DNA of 58,642 nt, taken from positions 1 through 58,642 of the forward strand of contig CAYQAS010000011.1 of NCBI GenBank assembly GCA_964415525.1, written 5' to 3'. The notes beneath the pieces were generated by a model. The model was not told where the DNA came from, searched no databases, and saw only the letters and a list, made by a program, of their open reading frames with translations. Every line of letters starts with the position of its first letter. The first letter of the stretch is position 1. Source of the DNA: CAZPUI01 sp964415525. Lineage in GTDB: Bacteria; Acidobacteriota; Holophagae; Holophagales; Holophagaceae. This document shows, piece by piece, positions 1 through 8,690 of the stretch. The translations under genes and the position numbers were made by a program.

Positions 1-2
1 TG

Positions 3-503
3 GGCGTTCGTCGCCGTGGCGGCGAATACGTGTTCCAGCTGCTCTATGCACTGGACACCAGCGGCTGCCAGCCGGATGAAGTGTTCGCGGGCTTCCACGC
101 CATCCAGGACCTGAACCGCGCCGCGTTCTACCACGCCCGCCGGCTGGTGGACGGCGTGCACGGCCACCTCGAGACCATCGACACTGCCCTGGCCCGCTAT
201 GCAGAGCACTGGAAGATCCACCGCATGGCCGTGGTGGACCGCAACCTCCTGCGTCTGGGGATCTTCGAGCTGATGTACATGAAGGAGATCCCCTTCCCGA
301 TCATCATCAATGAGGCGTTGGAGATCATCAAAGAGTTCAGCGACATGGAAGGCACCCAGTTCGTGAACGGCATCCTGGATGCCGCCGCGAAGGAGTTCCG
401 ACCCGACGAAGCCGGCACTCGCGGACGCAAGCGTCCCGTGGCGCCACCGGCGGAACTCGAGCCGGAACTGCCCCCAGACCCTGCCGAAGCCGACCACGCC
501 TGA
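3..503 (+). CDS. nusB: Transcription antitermination factor NusB (5' truncated by window edge)
   Basis: NusB binds boxA RNA together with ribosomal protein S10 (NusE) and supports antitermination on rRNA operons. The reading frame is already open at base 3 and starts with a RRRGGEYVFQLLYALD segment, which matches the usual NusB start (RRxARExALQxLY), so only a short N-terminal piece is missing. A GTG at 30 lies inside this conserved helix and is not the real start. The all-helical domain ends near VNGILDAAAKEF, the family's characteristic C-terminal motif, and is followed by a Pro/Glu-rich tail of about 35 residues. tRNA-Thr begins 17 bases after the stop. Confidence 0.93.
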   Translation, partial: GVRRRGGEYVFQLLYALDTSGCQPDEVFAGFHAIQDLNRAAFYHARRLVDGVHGHLETIDTALARYAEHWKIHRMAVVDRNLLRLGIFELMYMKEIPFPIIINEALEIIKEFSDMEGTQFVNGILDAAAKEFRPDEAGTRGRKRPVAPPAELEPELPPDPAEADHA

Positions 504-520
504 GTTATCATCAGACCTGC

Positions 521-596
521 GCCGCATTAGCTCAGTTGGTAGAGCAACGGTCTTGTAAACCGTAGGTCGCTGGTTCGACTCCGGTATGCGGCTCCA
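521..596 (+). tRNA. tRNA-Thr (anticodon UGU)
   Basis: The cloverleaf is complete. The acceptor stem GCCGCAT pairs with ATGCGGC, the D-arm is GCTC/GAGC, and the anticodon stem ACGGT/ACCGT encloses the loop CTTGTAA with anticodon TGT. The T-arm has loop TTCGACT. A CCA end is encoded in the DNA. The gene lies 17 bases after nusB and is followed ten bases later by a strong hairpin. Confidence 0.96.
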
Positions 597-605
597 GCCT
601 TTGAC

Positions 606-631
606 GCGGCCCCGAAAGGGGCCGCTTCCTT
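606..631 (+). terminator. Rho-independent terminator after tRNA-Thr
   Basis: An 8-bp perfect stem GCGGCCCC/GGGGCCGC closes a GAAA tetraloop and is followed by TTCCTT. It lies right after the tRNA 3' end and probably ends the nusB-tRNA transcript. Confidence 0.8.
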
Positions 632-639
632 ATTCCGTT

Positions 640-800
640 TGCCGGAATCGAATCGCCAATGGTGGCCAGGAAGCCGAAGCGAAGGACCGTCCCGTGGACG
701 GTCCGCAGCGGTCCCACCAGAGGCGGGACTGGCGTGGCCAACCCGTGGCGCCCTGAAAGGGGCTCCGGCATGTGACACCAGCCAATCCATCCAACGCGGG
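640..800. repeat. Cluster of short GC-rich hairpins between tRNA-Thr and nfeD
   Basis: This non-coding stretch holds several short inverted repeats in a row. One is a perfect 9-bp stem GGACCGTCC/GGACGGTCC with a three-base loop, next to a GTCCC/GGGAC arm. I see no gene in 632-874. The style resembles the other hairpin clusters in this window (upstream of murJ and miaA, downstream of glnS), but the sequence is not the same. Confidence 0.45.
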
Positions 801-874
801 GAACCCCCCATCCAGCGCGAAGGCGGGCGCCCTGGCTCCCGTGGCAGTATCTTGGGACTTCCCTGAGGTGATTC

Positions 875-1321
875 ATGACTCCCACCCTCTGGCTCATCGC
901 CGCGGTGGTCTTCCTCGTGATCGAAATGATCACGCCGGGCCTCTTCTTCTTCGCCTGCCTATCACTGGGTGCCCTCCTGGCCGCCGGTGCGGGGTGGCTT
1001 GGATTCAGTGGCACCGCAGGATGGGTCGTCTTCCTGGTGAGCTCCACCCTGCTGGTCCTCGCGGTGGCGCCCCTTGCTCGTAGCTGGATGAAGCGCATGC
1101 CCCATACGCCCGTGGGTCTGGGCGCTTTGGCCGGCCAGCGCGCCCGCGTGGTGGAAGCTCTCGATCCCGATCACGCCACGGGGCAGGTGCGCCTCGAAAA
1201 CGGCGCCCTCTGGCGCGCCATCAGCACCCAACCCATCCCTGCGGACACCTGGGTCCGCGTTCTGGAAGTCACCGGCACGCGCCTGCGCGTGGAGCCGGAT
1301 TCCCCCTCCAAGGAGGTCTAA
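875..1321 (+). CDS. NfeD-like membrane protein
   Basis: This is a 148-residue protein of the short NfeD family, which partners SPFH/stomatin-like proteins in the membrane. Three hydrophobic segments fill roughly residues 5-70 and contain the IEMITPGLFFF motif typical of NfeD. A small soluble OB-fold-like domain follows (about 85-140, with GQRARVVEALDP and GRVRLENG-like strands). The ATG is preceded by GAGGTG at about 864. The stop lies three bases before the slipin start, and the slipin ribosome-binding site sits inside the last codons, so the two genes form a translationally linked operon. The long form with an N-terminal ClpP-like protease is absent. Confidence 0.88.
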   Translation: MTPTLWLIAAVVFLVIEMITPGLFFFACLSLGALLAAGAGWLGFSGTAGWVVFLVSSTLLVLAVAPLARSWMKRMPHTPVGLGALAGQRARVVEALDPDHATGQVRLENGALWRAISTQPIPADTWVRVLEVTGTRLRVEPDSPSKEV

Positions 1322-1324
1322 TCC

Positions 1325-2305
1325 ATGAACGAAGCTCTCGTCATCTTTGTCTTTGCCGTCTTCGTCCTGATCCTGGCGGCCCGCGCCCTCAAGATCATCC
1401 GGCCCTTCGAGAAGGGTGTCGTGGAGACCCTCGGCAAGTACTCCGCGCCGCCGCGTGAGCCGGGTCTGGCCTTCGTCCTGCCCTTCTTCCAGACCCTGGT
1501 GAAGGTGGACACCCGCGAGCAGGTGATCGACGTGCCGCCCCAGGAGGTCATCACCAAGGACAACGCCGCCGTCACCGTGGATGCCGTGATCTACTTCCGG
1601 ATCACAGACCCCGTGCGGGTGATCTACAACATCGCCAACTTCCAGTACGCCGCGGTGAAGCTGGCCCAGACCAACCTGCGCAACATCGTGGGCGAGATGG
1701 AGCTCGACTCCACCCTCACCAGCCGCGAGAAGATCAACAGCCAGCTGCGGCAGGTGCTGGATGAGGCCACGGACGAGTGGGGCGTGAAGGTGGTGCGCGT
1801 GGAGATCCAGAAGATCGAACCCCCCGCGGACATCACCAACGCCATGTCCAAGCAGATGAAGGCCGAACGCGAGAAGCGCGCCGCGATCCTGGAATCCGAG
1901 GGCTTCAAGCAGAGCGCCATCCTGAAGGCCGAGGGCGAGCGGGAGAGCCAGATTCTGCGGGCCGAGGGCGACCAGAAGGGCGCCATCATCCGCGCCGAAG
2001 GCCAGGCCCAGGCCGTGCGCACCCTGGCGGATGCCGAGAAGTTCCGCATCGAGACGGTCTTCAACGCCATCCACGCCGGCAAGCCCGACGTCGGTCTCAT
2101 CGCCATTCGCAGCCTGGAGGCGCTGGAGAAAGTCGCCGACGGCAAGGCCACCAAGATCTTCCTGCCCTCCGACATCGGCGCCGCCCTGTCCAGCCTCGGT
2201 GCCGTGGCCGAAGTCTTCAAGACCAACCCACCCCAGGCGGCCCCTCCCGCGGTCCCAGCCCCCGCTCCGACACCCCGAGCCAAGCCACCCGTGGTTGAAG
2301 GCTAA
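1325..2305 (+). CDS. SPFH/Band 7 membrane protein (stomatin/slipin, QmcA-like)
   Basis: This 326-residue protein has one N-terminal membrane segment (about residues 4-22), a Band 7/SPFH domain (about 25-185), and an Ala/Glu-rich coiled-coil segment with repeated AEGE and RAEGD units (about 180-245). A Pro/Ala-rich tail ends it. The family forms large oligomeric rings or microdomains in the inner membrane and often regulates membrane proteases. It is paired with nfeD immediately upstream, the usual partner. The ribosome-binding site AAGGAGG lies at about 1310-1316, inside nfeD. Confidence 0.93.
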   Translation: MNEALVIFVFAVFVLILAARALKIIRPFEKGVVETLGKYSAPPREPGLAFVLPFFQTLVKVDTREQVIDVPPQEVITKDNAAVTVDAVIYFRITDPVRVIYNIANFQYAAVKLAQTNLRNIVGEMELDSTLTSREKINSQLRQVLDEATDEWGVKVVRVEIQKIEPPADITNAMSKQMKAEREKRAAILESEGFKQSAILKAEGERESQILRAEGDQKGAIIRAEGQAQAVRTLADAEKFRIETVFNAIHAGKPDVGLIAIRSLEALEKVADGKATKIFLPSDIGAALSSLGAVAEVFKTNPPQAAPPAVPAPAPTPRAKPPVVEG

Positions 2306-2328
2306 ACCCCGAGCACTGCCCCTACTTT

Positions 2329-2357
2329 GGCCCGCCCTCCCAGGGGTGGGCCTTTTC
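2329..2357 (+). terminator. Rho-independent terminator of the nfeD-slipin operon
   Basis: A 10-bp stem GGCCCGCCCT/GGGGTGGGCC (two G-T pairs) with a four-base loop is followed by TTTTCTATTT. It lies 24 bases after the slipin stop. Confidence 0.85.
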
Positions 2358-2579
2358 TATTTCAGCAAGATTCCATCCCCATCCCGAGACAACCACTCAA
2401 CAAAACAATTCATTGAATCATCTCGAACAGGTGTCTCTTTGCCCCTGACATGGGACTCGCAAGCACCTGTCAACGTTGAACGAGGCCAAAATACCCCTGG
2501 GGAACGAAACCCAAAGCTCCCATTTCTGCATTCAAAGTTCAAGTCCCACCCCATCAACAGCCCCGCCCTGGAGAACCCC

Positions 2580-2825
2580 ATGCGCCCCCTGCTGTCCCTG
2601 CTCGCCCTGCCGACCCTGGTGGCACAGGTGCCGGCTCCCCTGGCCTTCCTCCGCAGCCACCCCGATCACCTGGAGGCCCTCCAACGCACCCTGGAGGCCC
2701 AGACGCTGATGGACACGTGGTTGGCCAACAGCGGTTACAAGGGGGCCGCTGCTCGCGCTGCCGCCCTGGCTCGGGCCTGCGGCGAGGAGGGGCTCGCAGA
2801 GAAGTGGGGCAAGGCGAAGGGCTGA
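2580..2825 (+). CDS. Small secreted protein, unknown
   Basis: An 81-residue protein starts at an ATG with GGAG seven bases upstream. Its N-terminus (MRPLLSLLALPTLVAQVPAP) looks like a short signal peptide. The mature part is a few amphipathic helices rich in Ala and Leu. It follows an AT-richer intergenic stretch (about 2358-2570) that could hold its promoter. No family is recognised. The next gene on the same strand is another exported unknown. Confidence 0.55.
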   Translation: MRPLLSLLALPTLVAQVPAPLAFLRSHPDHLEALQRTLEAQTLMDTWLANSGYKGAAARAAALARACGEEGLAEKWGKAKG

Positions 2826-2934
2826 TGCCCAGTTCGATGCGGGAGAAGGCGAGAGGCCTAGCTCCCACATCCTTTGAGCCGGAACTTCCACCGTTCCCGC
2901 CTCACCCTGCCTTCGTCTAACGAATGGAGCATGC

Positions 2935-4902
2935 ATGCGCCTTTCCGCGCCTCTCGCGGCCCTGATTGCGTTCTGTCCGTCCGCCCTCTTGGCCCAGACG
3001 CGCATCACGCCCCGCTTCGAACTCATCCTGAGCCCTTCCAACCTCAAGGCGCTTCGGGAAGGCGACAGTTCCGCCCGACGCCTGGTGTCCACCCTGGCTC
3101 GCCTGACGCCCCTTTCGCCCAACCAAAAGCGTCTGTGGCAGGAACGGGGATGGTCCGAGACGGCGGAAGGGTGGATCTTGCGGGATTTACGAGGAAGCAT
3201 CCTGACCGCGGAGCTCGGCGTCCTCCCCATCACCAGCCTGCCCAAGCTGCTTAATCCCACCGGCACGCCCATGCCCTGGGAGCGCCTCGAGGAGGTGCTG
3301 CGGGGCGACGTGCCTCACGGTGAAGCTTTGGTCGAGCTACTGGCCCTTGATTTGAAGGCGGATGCCTATGGCGAGCTTGGCGGCGAGGCCTCCCGGACGC
3401 TCAAGCGCCTGCGGACTCTGGAGGACTGGCCCTGGCACGCCCGCCTGGAAGATCCCAAACGGGGCTTCGACTTCCTCCACCAAAGGCGCTGGTATGGCCA
3501 AGGTCTTTCGAACCGCGCCCTGCTGGAGGATCACCTCGATGCCCTATCCCGGGATCCTGAACACCCTGGTATCCAAGCCGCCACAGCTCTCCTGCTGCGC
3601 AACCAGAATCCTGACCCAGGAAGCGCCTTGGAGCAGAAGGTCCTGGAGATTGCACCGCTTCCTGGCCAGGAATGGCCGCCCTTGCCGCTCCTGCGCCCGC
3701 TGCTGAACGCACGCCTGGACCGCGAACAGTACGGCCCCCTCGTACACACGGTTCGGACCCTGGAGCGGATGCCGGATCGCGTGTGGCTCACCTCCGCCAC
3801 CTGGGCCGACCACTGTCGACGCCAGGCCGTGCTCACGGCCTACCGAGTGCTCGGAGACGCTCGCAACCAAGGCCTCTCCACCCTGCGCTCAGGACTGGAT
3901 GACCTGCATGCCATCGCCGCAGAGCAATACCCAGAACTGGCAGCTTGGGTGGTGAACCTGGCCCACAAGAAACCCGATCTCGAACCGGACCCCGACATCC
4001 TGGCCCTGATGCGGCGCAAGCCCAGGGGCCTTCCGCCTTGTCCTGCCCCGGCCCCCGCTTGGCGCATCATCCTCCGGCGGCCCGAGGCCGTGCTCGAAGC
4101 CCCGGCCCTGCTGCCCTGGAGCCGCTCAGAAGTCCGTGTGGAGGTGGACCTGCGTCTGCCTGCGGATCGGGACTGGGAACTCAGACTCGGCATGGAGACC
4201 CTGGCACAGGGCCCCGGAACCCCCGATCCCCAGCGCCTCGCGGACCAGATGCGGGGCGTGCGCCAGAGCCGCCTGGACCAGGCGACAGCCGCTGTCGAAC
4301 GCCATCCGGACGCTCTTGGGCCGCGCAGATTCCGCCTTCGCGTCCTCCAGGCCCGCATGGCGGATTCACGCCTAGAAACCATGCTGGCGGAGGATGCCCG
4401 CAAGGCCCTCGTTTCCCTCGACCTCGCCGGGCTTAAGTTCGACGAGAACCTCTGGTTCGAGCACGGTAAGCGCGCCGTGACAGACCTCGAAGACCACCTC
4501 CGGCACTGGCCCCTCGACACGGAGCGCTGGGAGGCCCTGGCCTTCTGGTCCGCCTTCCTTCCGGGGCATCCCGGCCCGGCACCCTTGCGTTCCAGCCTTC
4601 CCGCCTGGAAAGGCAGCCTCCCCTTCGTCCTCCTGGGCGGGCTGACCCTCCAGACCGCTCCCGCCGCCCCGCTGTCCCGGCACCCCCGGTGGGAACGCCT
4701 CCTCTCCTGGGCGGATCAGGCCTGGGAGGCCCTACAGGAGGTGGATGAAGTGGCAGCGAAGGAACTGGACGTGAACCTGCCGCGTGGCATCCTCGCCCAG
4801 CGGGAGCGGGCGCTCCGGGGGGTCGGTCGCGCAGAAGAGGCCCGCAGCTTCGCTCAGGAGGGCCAGAAACGCCTGGAACGACTGCCGATCGCCTACCGCT
4901 GA
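2935..4902 (+). CDS. Exported protein of unknown function, 655 aa
   Basis: The ATG is preceded by GGAG and opens a clear signal peptide (MRLSAPLAALIAFCPSALLAQ), which suggests an exported protein. The rest is rich in Leu, Arg, Trp and Pro and largely helical, with many short helix pairs that may be degenerate TPR-like repeats. No catalytic motif is visible. The gene converges with the next one on the minus strand, leaving only seven bases between the stops. The start and frame are well supported, but the function is unknown. Confidence 0.75.
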   Translation: MRLSAPLAALIAFCPSALLAQTRITPRFELILSPSNLKALREGDSSARRLVSTLARLTPLSPNQKRLWQERGWSETAEGWILRDLRGSILTAELGVLPITSLPKLLNPTGTPMPWERLEEVLRGDVPHGEALVELLALDLKADAYGELGGEASRTLKRLRTLEDWPWHARLEDPKRGFDFLHQRRWYGQGLSNRALLEDHLDALSRDPEHPGIQAATALLLRNQNPDPGSALEQKVLEIAPLPGQEWPPLPLLRPLLNARLDREQYGPLVHTVRTLERMPDRVWLTSATWADHCRRQAVLTAYRVLGDARNQGLSTLRSGLDDLHAIAAEQYPELAAWVVNLAHKKPDLEPDPDILALMRRKPRGLPPCPAPAPAWRIILRRPEAVLEAPALLPWSRSEVRVEVDLRLPADRDWELRLGMETLAQGPGTPDPQRLADQMRGVRQSRLDQATAAVERHPDALGPRRFRLRVLQARMADSRLETMLAEDARKALVSLDLAGLKFDENLWFEHGKRAVTDLEDHLRHWPLDTERWEALAFWSAFLPGHPGPAPLRSSLPAWKGSLPFVLLGGLTLQTAPAAPLSRHPRWERLLSWADQAWEALQEVDEVAAKELDVNLPRGILAQRERALRGVGRAEEARSFAQEGQKRLERLPIAYR

Positions 4903-4909
4903 AGCGCCC

Positions 4910-5968
4910 TCACTTGGCGAGTGCCCGCTTCTCGGCGCACTCCGCCAGCCCCGGCCAGTTCCAGAACACCACGCCACGGCTGGGCGCCAGGAGCGCCGCG
5001 TCCAGATCCGCCTTGAAGCGCGTCGGCGTGAGGACTTCCGGCAGATAGCATTCCTTCACCTGGATGCTGGGCAGCACCGGCTTTCCGCCGAGACGCACCA
5101 GCTCCGCCGTCACGTCGTGCACCCAGGTCGAATCCCGCTTCACCATGGGGGCGTAGACCATGGGGCTGAGGGTGTCGACGAGGGCACCGAGGGCCTTCAC
5201 GTCCTGAGCGGCGACCCGACCCCGGGCGCCTTCGAAGTCCGCCTCCATCCAAGGCACCACGTGCAGGTTCACCCAGAGGTCCTTGCGCACCGAACGGGCG
5301 GCCTGGGCCAGCTCCCGCGTCATTGACGTGATGAGCCCGCAGCGCCATTCGGTCCAAGCGCTTCCCGCCCGAGCCAGGATCCAACCCGCCTGCTCGGGAA
5401 CGCTGCCCGCAGGCACGCGCACATTCGCCGCCTGGCTGAAGGCCTGCACGCAGCGCGGACAGAAGCAGGCGCTGGCCATGGGATCCAGGTGGGCGTTGGG
5501 GTATTTCATCTCCCAGAAGACGAAGCAGCGCAGGAAATCCAGGCTGAGGCCGTCGGGTTTGAGCACCTTCAGCAGCCGCTGGGCCTCGAGGATTCGAATC
5601 CGGCGATAGCCCACATGGCTGGGGCAGACGAACTCCACCCAGTCATCCTTGGCCCGCTTCCCGTTGCCCTGGATGGCCCAGAGCGAGGGATCGCACCGAA
5701 GGGCCTCGGGGTTATAGAAGACCGGAAACACCAGCTGCGTACGGAAGCCCGCCAGCCGGGCCTCCCGGAAGAAGCGGGCGTCCTTCGCCAAGGCTCCCCC
5801 AATCCAGATGGTGTTGAGTCCCAGCTCCTTCCATGCCTTGAAGGTCGCGGCGCGGTCCTTGGGCGGGTCATAGACCTTCACCCCCCGCACCGGCTCTGGA
5901 ACCACCGGTCCCGCCAGCATCGACGTGGACAGACAGAGGGCGAGCAGGCAGGACAGGAGGTGTCGCAT
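4910..5968 (-). CDS. Exported TIM-barrel glycosidase-like protein
   Basis: A 352-residue protein begins with a signal peptide (MRHLLSCLLALCLSTSMLAG). The start is the ATG with GGAG upstream; the frame stays open further upstream but without signal-like sequence. Strand-like segments include GLNTIWIGG, TQLVFPVFY, DGLSLDFLRC, DLWVNLHVVPW and DTLSPMVYAP, a pattern typical of (beta/alpha)8 barrels of the putative glycoside-hydrolase type (GHL10/DUF4015-like). An FCPRC pair around the middle is notable. Substrate and activity cannot be told from sequence. It is transcribed divergently from the aldehyde dehydrogenase gene. Confidence 0.65.
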   Translation of the reverse strand: MRHLLSCLLALCLSTSMLAGPVVPEPVRGVKVYDPPKDRAATFKAWKELGLNTIWIGGALAKDARFFREARLAGFRTQLVFPVFYNPEALRCDPSLWAIQGNGKRAKDDWVEFVCPSHVGYRRIRILEAQRLLKVLKPDGLSLDFLRCFVFWEMKYPNAHLDPMASACFCPRCVQAFSQAANVRVPAGSVPEQAGWILARAGSAWTEWRCGLITSMTRELAQAARSVRKDLWVNLHVVPWMEADFEGARGRVAAQDVKALGALVDTLSPMVYAPMVKRDSTWVHDVTAELVRLGGKPVLPSIQVKECYLPEVLTPTRFKADLDAALLAPSRGVVFWNWPGLAECAEKRALAK

Positions 5969-6109
5969 GGGAACTCCAGGGAAGGCAGGTCGATTATCCA
6001 TGCATTGCCCGGAAGCACGGCCTCCCCGGCAGATCGGAATGCGACGAACACGATCGGCCCCACTCGCATTTCCGGCTCTGATCCGTATGCTCGATGCCCA
6101 GGAGTCCCC

Positions 6110-7441
6110 ATGTTCGAGCCCGATGCCTGCCTGAACCGCGCCTGCGATGCATTTGCGTCGTGGCGCACCTCGAGCCGCCTGGCACGCCGAACGCTCCTGT
6201 TCGCGTGGCGGGACACCCTTGCGGCGGAATCCGAGGCCCTTGCCCTGCTCGTGACGGAGGAGACCGGCAAGCCCATCACCCTGGCCCGGGGGGAGATCGG
6301 ACGCGGGCTCGCCACGCTGCAGGCCACCGCTGAGGCCATCGCGGCCTTTGGCGAGGAGACCATCCCCTATGACCTCATGGCGGGGGCCGAAGGCTGCCGA
6401 GCCACGTTCCGACGGGATCCAGTCGGCGTCGTCCTCGCCATCACACCCTTCAACTTCCCGGTGAATCTCGCCCTGCACAAGCTGGGCCCGGCCCTAGGCG
6501 CGGGCTGCGCAGCGGTCTGGAAGCCCTGCCCCCAGGCGCCTCGCACAGCGGCACGGATGCAGGCCTGTTTCGAGACAGCCCGACGGCAAGTAGGGGCAGC
6601 GGAGCACCTCATCCAGGTAGCGGATGTGACACCCGATGTCGCAGAGCGCCTGGCCCTGGACCCTCGCATCGCCCACGTGAGCTTCACCGGCAGCGAGCGA
6701 GTGGGTTTCCACCTGCGGGCCATCCTCGGGGGCAAGCCGCTGACGTTGGAATTGGGGGGCAACGCCGCCGTGGTGCTCGACGCGGGCATCGACGCGCCAC
6801 GTGCCGCTCGAGCCCTGGCTCCCGCAGCGGTCGCCGCCGCGGGCCAGAGCTGCTGCAAGGCCCAGCGGTTCTACGTACACGCGGATCTGTGGGAGACCTT
6901 CGTCCCGGCCTTCGTGGAGGCCGTGAAGGCCCTTCCCGTGGGGGACCCCATGGATCCCTCGACAATCGTCGGACCGCTCATCGATGTCGACATGGCCGAG
7001 CGCACGGATGCAGCCCTGCATGCGGCGGTGGCGGCGGGAGCCACGGTGCTGCTGCGAGGCCAGCGCCAAGGGCGCCTGCTGCCCCCCGCGATCCTCACGG
7101 ATGTGGCGGAAGCGCTGCCCCTCTGCTGCGAGGAAGCCTTTGCGCCCGTCTCCGTGCTCGTGAAGGTGGCGACCTTCGAGGAAGGCCTGGCGCGCGCCGC
7201 CGCCACCCGCTTCGGCCTTCGGGCCAGCGCCTACAGCCGGGATGCCAGACATCTGCAGATGGCCGCAGACCGGCTGCGGGCCGGGGGCGTGCTCCTCAAC
7301 CTGCCGCCCACCTTCCGCCTCGACAGCGCCCCCTTTGGCGGCATGGGCGCGAGCGGCCAGGGCATCGAAGGCCCCCGGTGGGCCATGGAGGCCTTCACCG
7401 AGGGCCGGTTGATCGTGGAGGGCCCCGCCTACCTGACGTAG
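6110..7441 (+). CDS. NAD(P)-dependent aldehyde dehydrogenase family protein
   Basis: This is a 443-residue ALDH superfamily member. Visible are the TPFNFPVNLALHK motif with the oxyanion-hole Asn, the VSFTGSERVG cofactor-binding turn, the LELGGN motif with the general-base Glu, and GQSCCKAQR with the catalytic Cys (the first Cys after GQS). The C-terminal EEAFAPV and PFGGMGASGQG motifs are also present. The ATG has AGGAG at about 6100, and at 443 residues it is a little shorter than typical (about 480). Its last 13 bases overlap the convergent peptidase gene. The closest type may be the succinate-semialdehyde/acyl-aldehyde group, but the substrate is not predictable. Confidence 0.92.
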   Translation: MFEPDACLNRACDAFASWRTSSRLARRTLLFAWRDTLAAESEALALLVTEETGKPITLARGEIGRGLATLQATAEAIAAFGEETIPYDLMAGAEGCRATFRRDPVGVVLAITPFNFPVNLALHKLGPALGAGCAAVWKPCPQAPRTAARMQACFETARRQVGAAEHLIQVADVTPDVAERLALDPRIAHVSFTGSERVGFHLRAILGGKPLTLELGGNAAVVLDAGIDAPRAARALAPAAVAAAGQSCCKAQRFYVHADLWETFVPAFVEAVKALPVGDPMDPSTIVGPLIDVDMAERTDAALHAAVAAGATVLLRGQRQGRLLPPAILTDVAEALPLCCEEAFAPVSVLVKVATFEEGLARAAATRFGLRASAYSRDARHLQMAADRLRAGGVLLNLPPTFRLDSAPFGGMGASGQGIEGPRWAMEAFTEGRLIVEGPAYLT

Positions 7442-7971
7442 CTGGTGCCGTTCCAGGTTCGGTCCGAGGCCGACACCGTGCTCGCATGGGTGCGGTAATA
7501 GGTGCCGCTGCCGGGCCAGGGATCGTTGAAGTAGAGGTAGCTGCCGTTGTAGCCCTTGAGCACCACGAAGTGGCCACCGCCGCCGCGCCAGCTCCAGAGG
7601 ATGGTCATGGGCTTGGAGGCGTTGATCTGGCCCTGCACGGTGGCGAGGTTGAAGGAGCCGCTGGCGGTGGCCGCTGGCACGCCCCAGGCGTTCATGATGC
7701 TGGTGATCGCGGACGTGTAGTTGGGTTGATTGGCATAGCTGTTCCAATCAAACGTCGCACTCTGGCAGGCGTAATTGATGCCCAGACTGTAGTTCACCAT
7801 TGCGCATTGGGTGGGCGTCTTGCCCTTGAAGTTGAGCATCATCTGGGAGCTTCCGGCCCAGCACCACTGGCTGTGTTCCTGCTGGCGCTGCGGCACGGAG
7901 AGGATCTTCTGCTGGGCAGTGGCGAGGGGCGCCAGGCCGAGAACGAGGGCAAGGGTGAGAAATCGCTTCAT
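7429..7971 (-). CDS. Secreted papain-like cysteine peptidase (AvrRpt2/C70- or C39-like)
   Basis: A 180-residue exported protein with a signal peptide (MKRFLTLALVLGLAPLATAQ). The mature enzyme starts with QEHSQWCWAGSSQMML, in which the Cys (residue 37) after Gln matches the nucleophile context of papain-like peptidases. A GGGHFVVLKGY segment supplies the His and FNDPW the Asp. The short mature size (about 160) fits a minimal papain fold as in AvrRpt2-type enzymes. It is preceded by a second exported gene on the same strand (stop 26 bases upstream), so the two are probably co-transcribed. The catalytic assignment is by motif only. Confidence 0.78.
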   Translation of the reverse strand: MKRFLTLALVLGLAPLATAQQKILSVPQRQQEHSQWCWAGSSQMMLNFKGKTPTQCAMVNYSLGINYACQSATFDWNSYANQPNYTSAITSIMNAWGVPAATASGSFNLATVQGQINASKPMTILWSWRGGGGHFVVLKGYNGSYLYFNDPWPGSGTYYRTHASTVSASDRTWNGTSYVR

Positions 7972-7997
7972 GGGAGTCTCCTATCAGCCGGGATCCG

Positions 7998-8690
7998 CTA
8001 CTGCACCAGGGAGAGGTTGGAACGCACGCTGGCCTGGAGGCTGGCCATCAGGTCTTCGCCCGCAAGGGCCTCCACGCCGCTGGCGCTGCGGCTCGCAGGC
8101 TGGGACAACTGCAGGCTGTGGCGCGCCGAGGTCAGGGGCACGTACCGCACCCCGGCCTCGCTGCCGCCTACTTCCACCAGGTCAGAAGTGGCCTGATAGA
8201 TCCGCACGAAACGGAAGTTCTTTTCCCGGGCGGCCACGGCGTGGACCTCCTTAGCCAGAGGCGCGAAGCCCGCGGCGGTCATTTCCCAGCGCCCCTCCTG
8301 GCGCCCCACTTCCACCTGACCCACCACCCGGCCGGCCACGAGGATGAAGAAGTTGTAGATCCCCGTGGGCTGGATCATGTCCCCCAGGCCGCGGCCACCC
8401 GCCAAAAGTTCGTCCGGGTGGATCGTGTGGATCTGATACGAGGTGCCAAGGGTGGCGCCCTTCAGTTCGGACAGGTCCTTCACGTCGAAGGGAAAGCCTT
8501 CCGGAAGCGTTCCTTCCGGCGTTTCGCGGAGCAGATCCTGCACCAGCGAGTGGAACCCCTTAAGGGCGGCGGAGCGCGGGGTGTGGATGACGCGGCGATC
8601 CACGGGACGATCCGGCGTGTCCTGGGCGCAGAGGGCGGTTCCGCCGGCACAGAGCAGGGCGGCGAACCAGGGGATGAGGGTGTGGCGCAT
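7998..8690 (-). CDS. Exported protein of unknown function upstream of the cysteine peptidase
   Basis: A 230-residue protein with a signal peptide (MRHTLIPWFAALLCAGGTALCAQ). The central part has beta-rich stretches (YNFFILVAGRVVGQVEV, FRFVRIYQAT) consistent with a small alpha/beta or cystatin-like fold. The tail is Ser/Ala-rich. It is the promoter-proximal gene of a two-gene unit with the papain-like peptidase. An inhibitor, propeptide-like or substrate role would be plausible from this position, but nothing in the sequence proves it. Confidence 0.7.
   Translation of the reverse strand: MRHTLIPWFAALLCAGGTALCAQDTPDRPVDRRVIHTPRSAALKGFHSLVQDLLRETPEGTLPEGFPFDVKDLSELKGATLGTSYQIHTIHPDELLAGGRGLGDMIQPTGIYNFFILVAGRVVGQVEVGRQEGRWEMTAAGFAPLAKEVHAVAAREKNFRFVRIYQATSDLVEVGGSEAGVRYVPLTSARHSLQLSQPASRSASGVEALAGEDLMASLQASVRSNLSLVQ

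Noticed and set aside
962..2074. A 370-residue minus-strand frame opposite nfeD and the slipin gene
   Set aside because: It is low-complexity His/Leu/Gly sequence antisense to two well-recognised genes.
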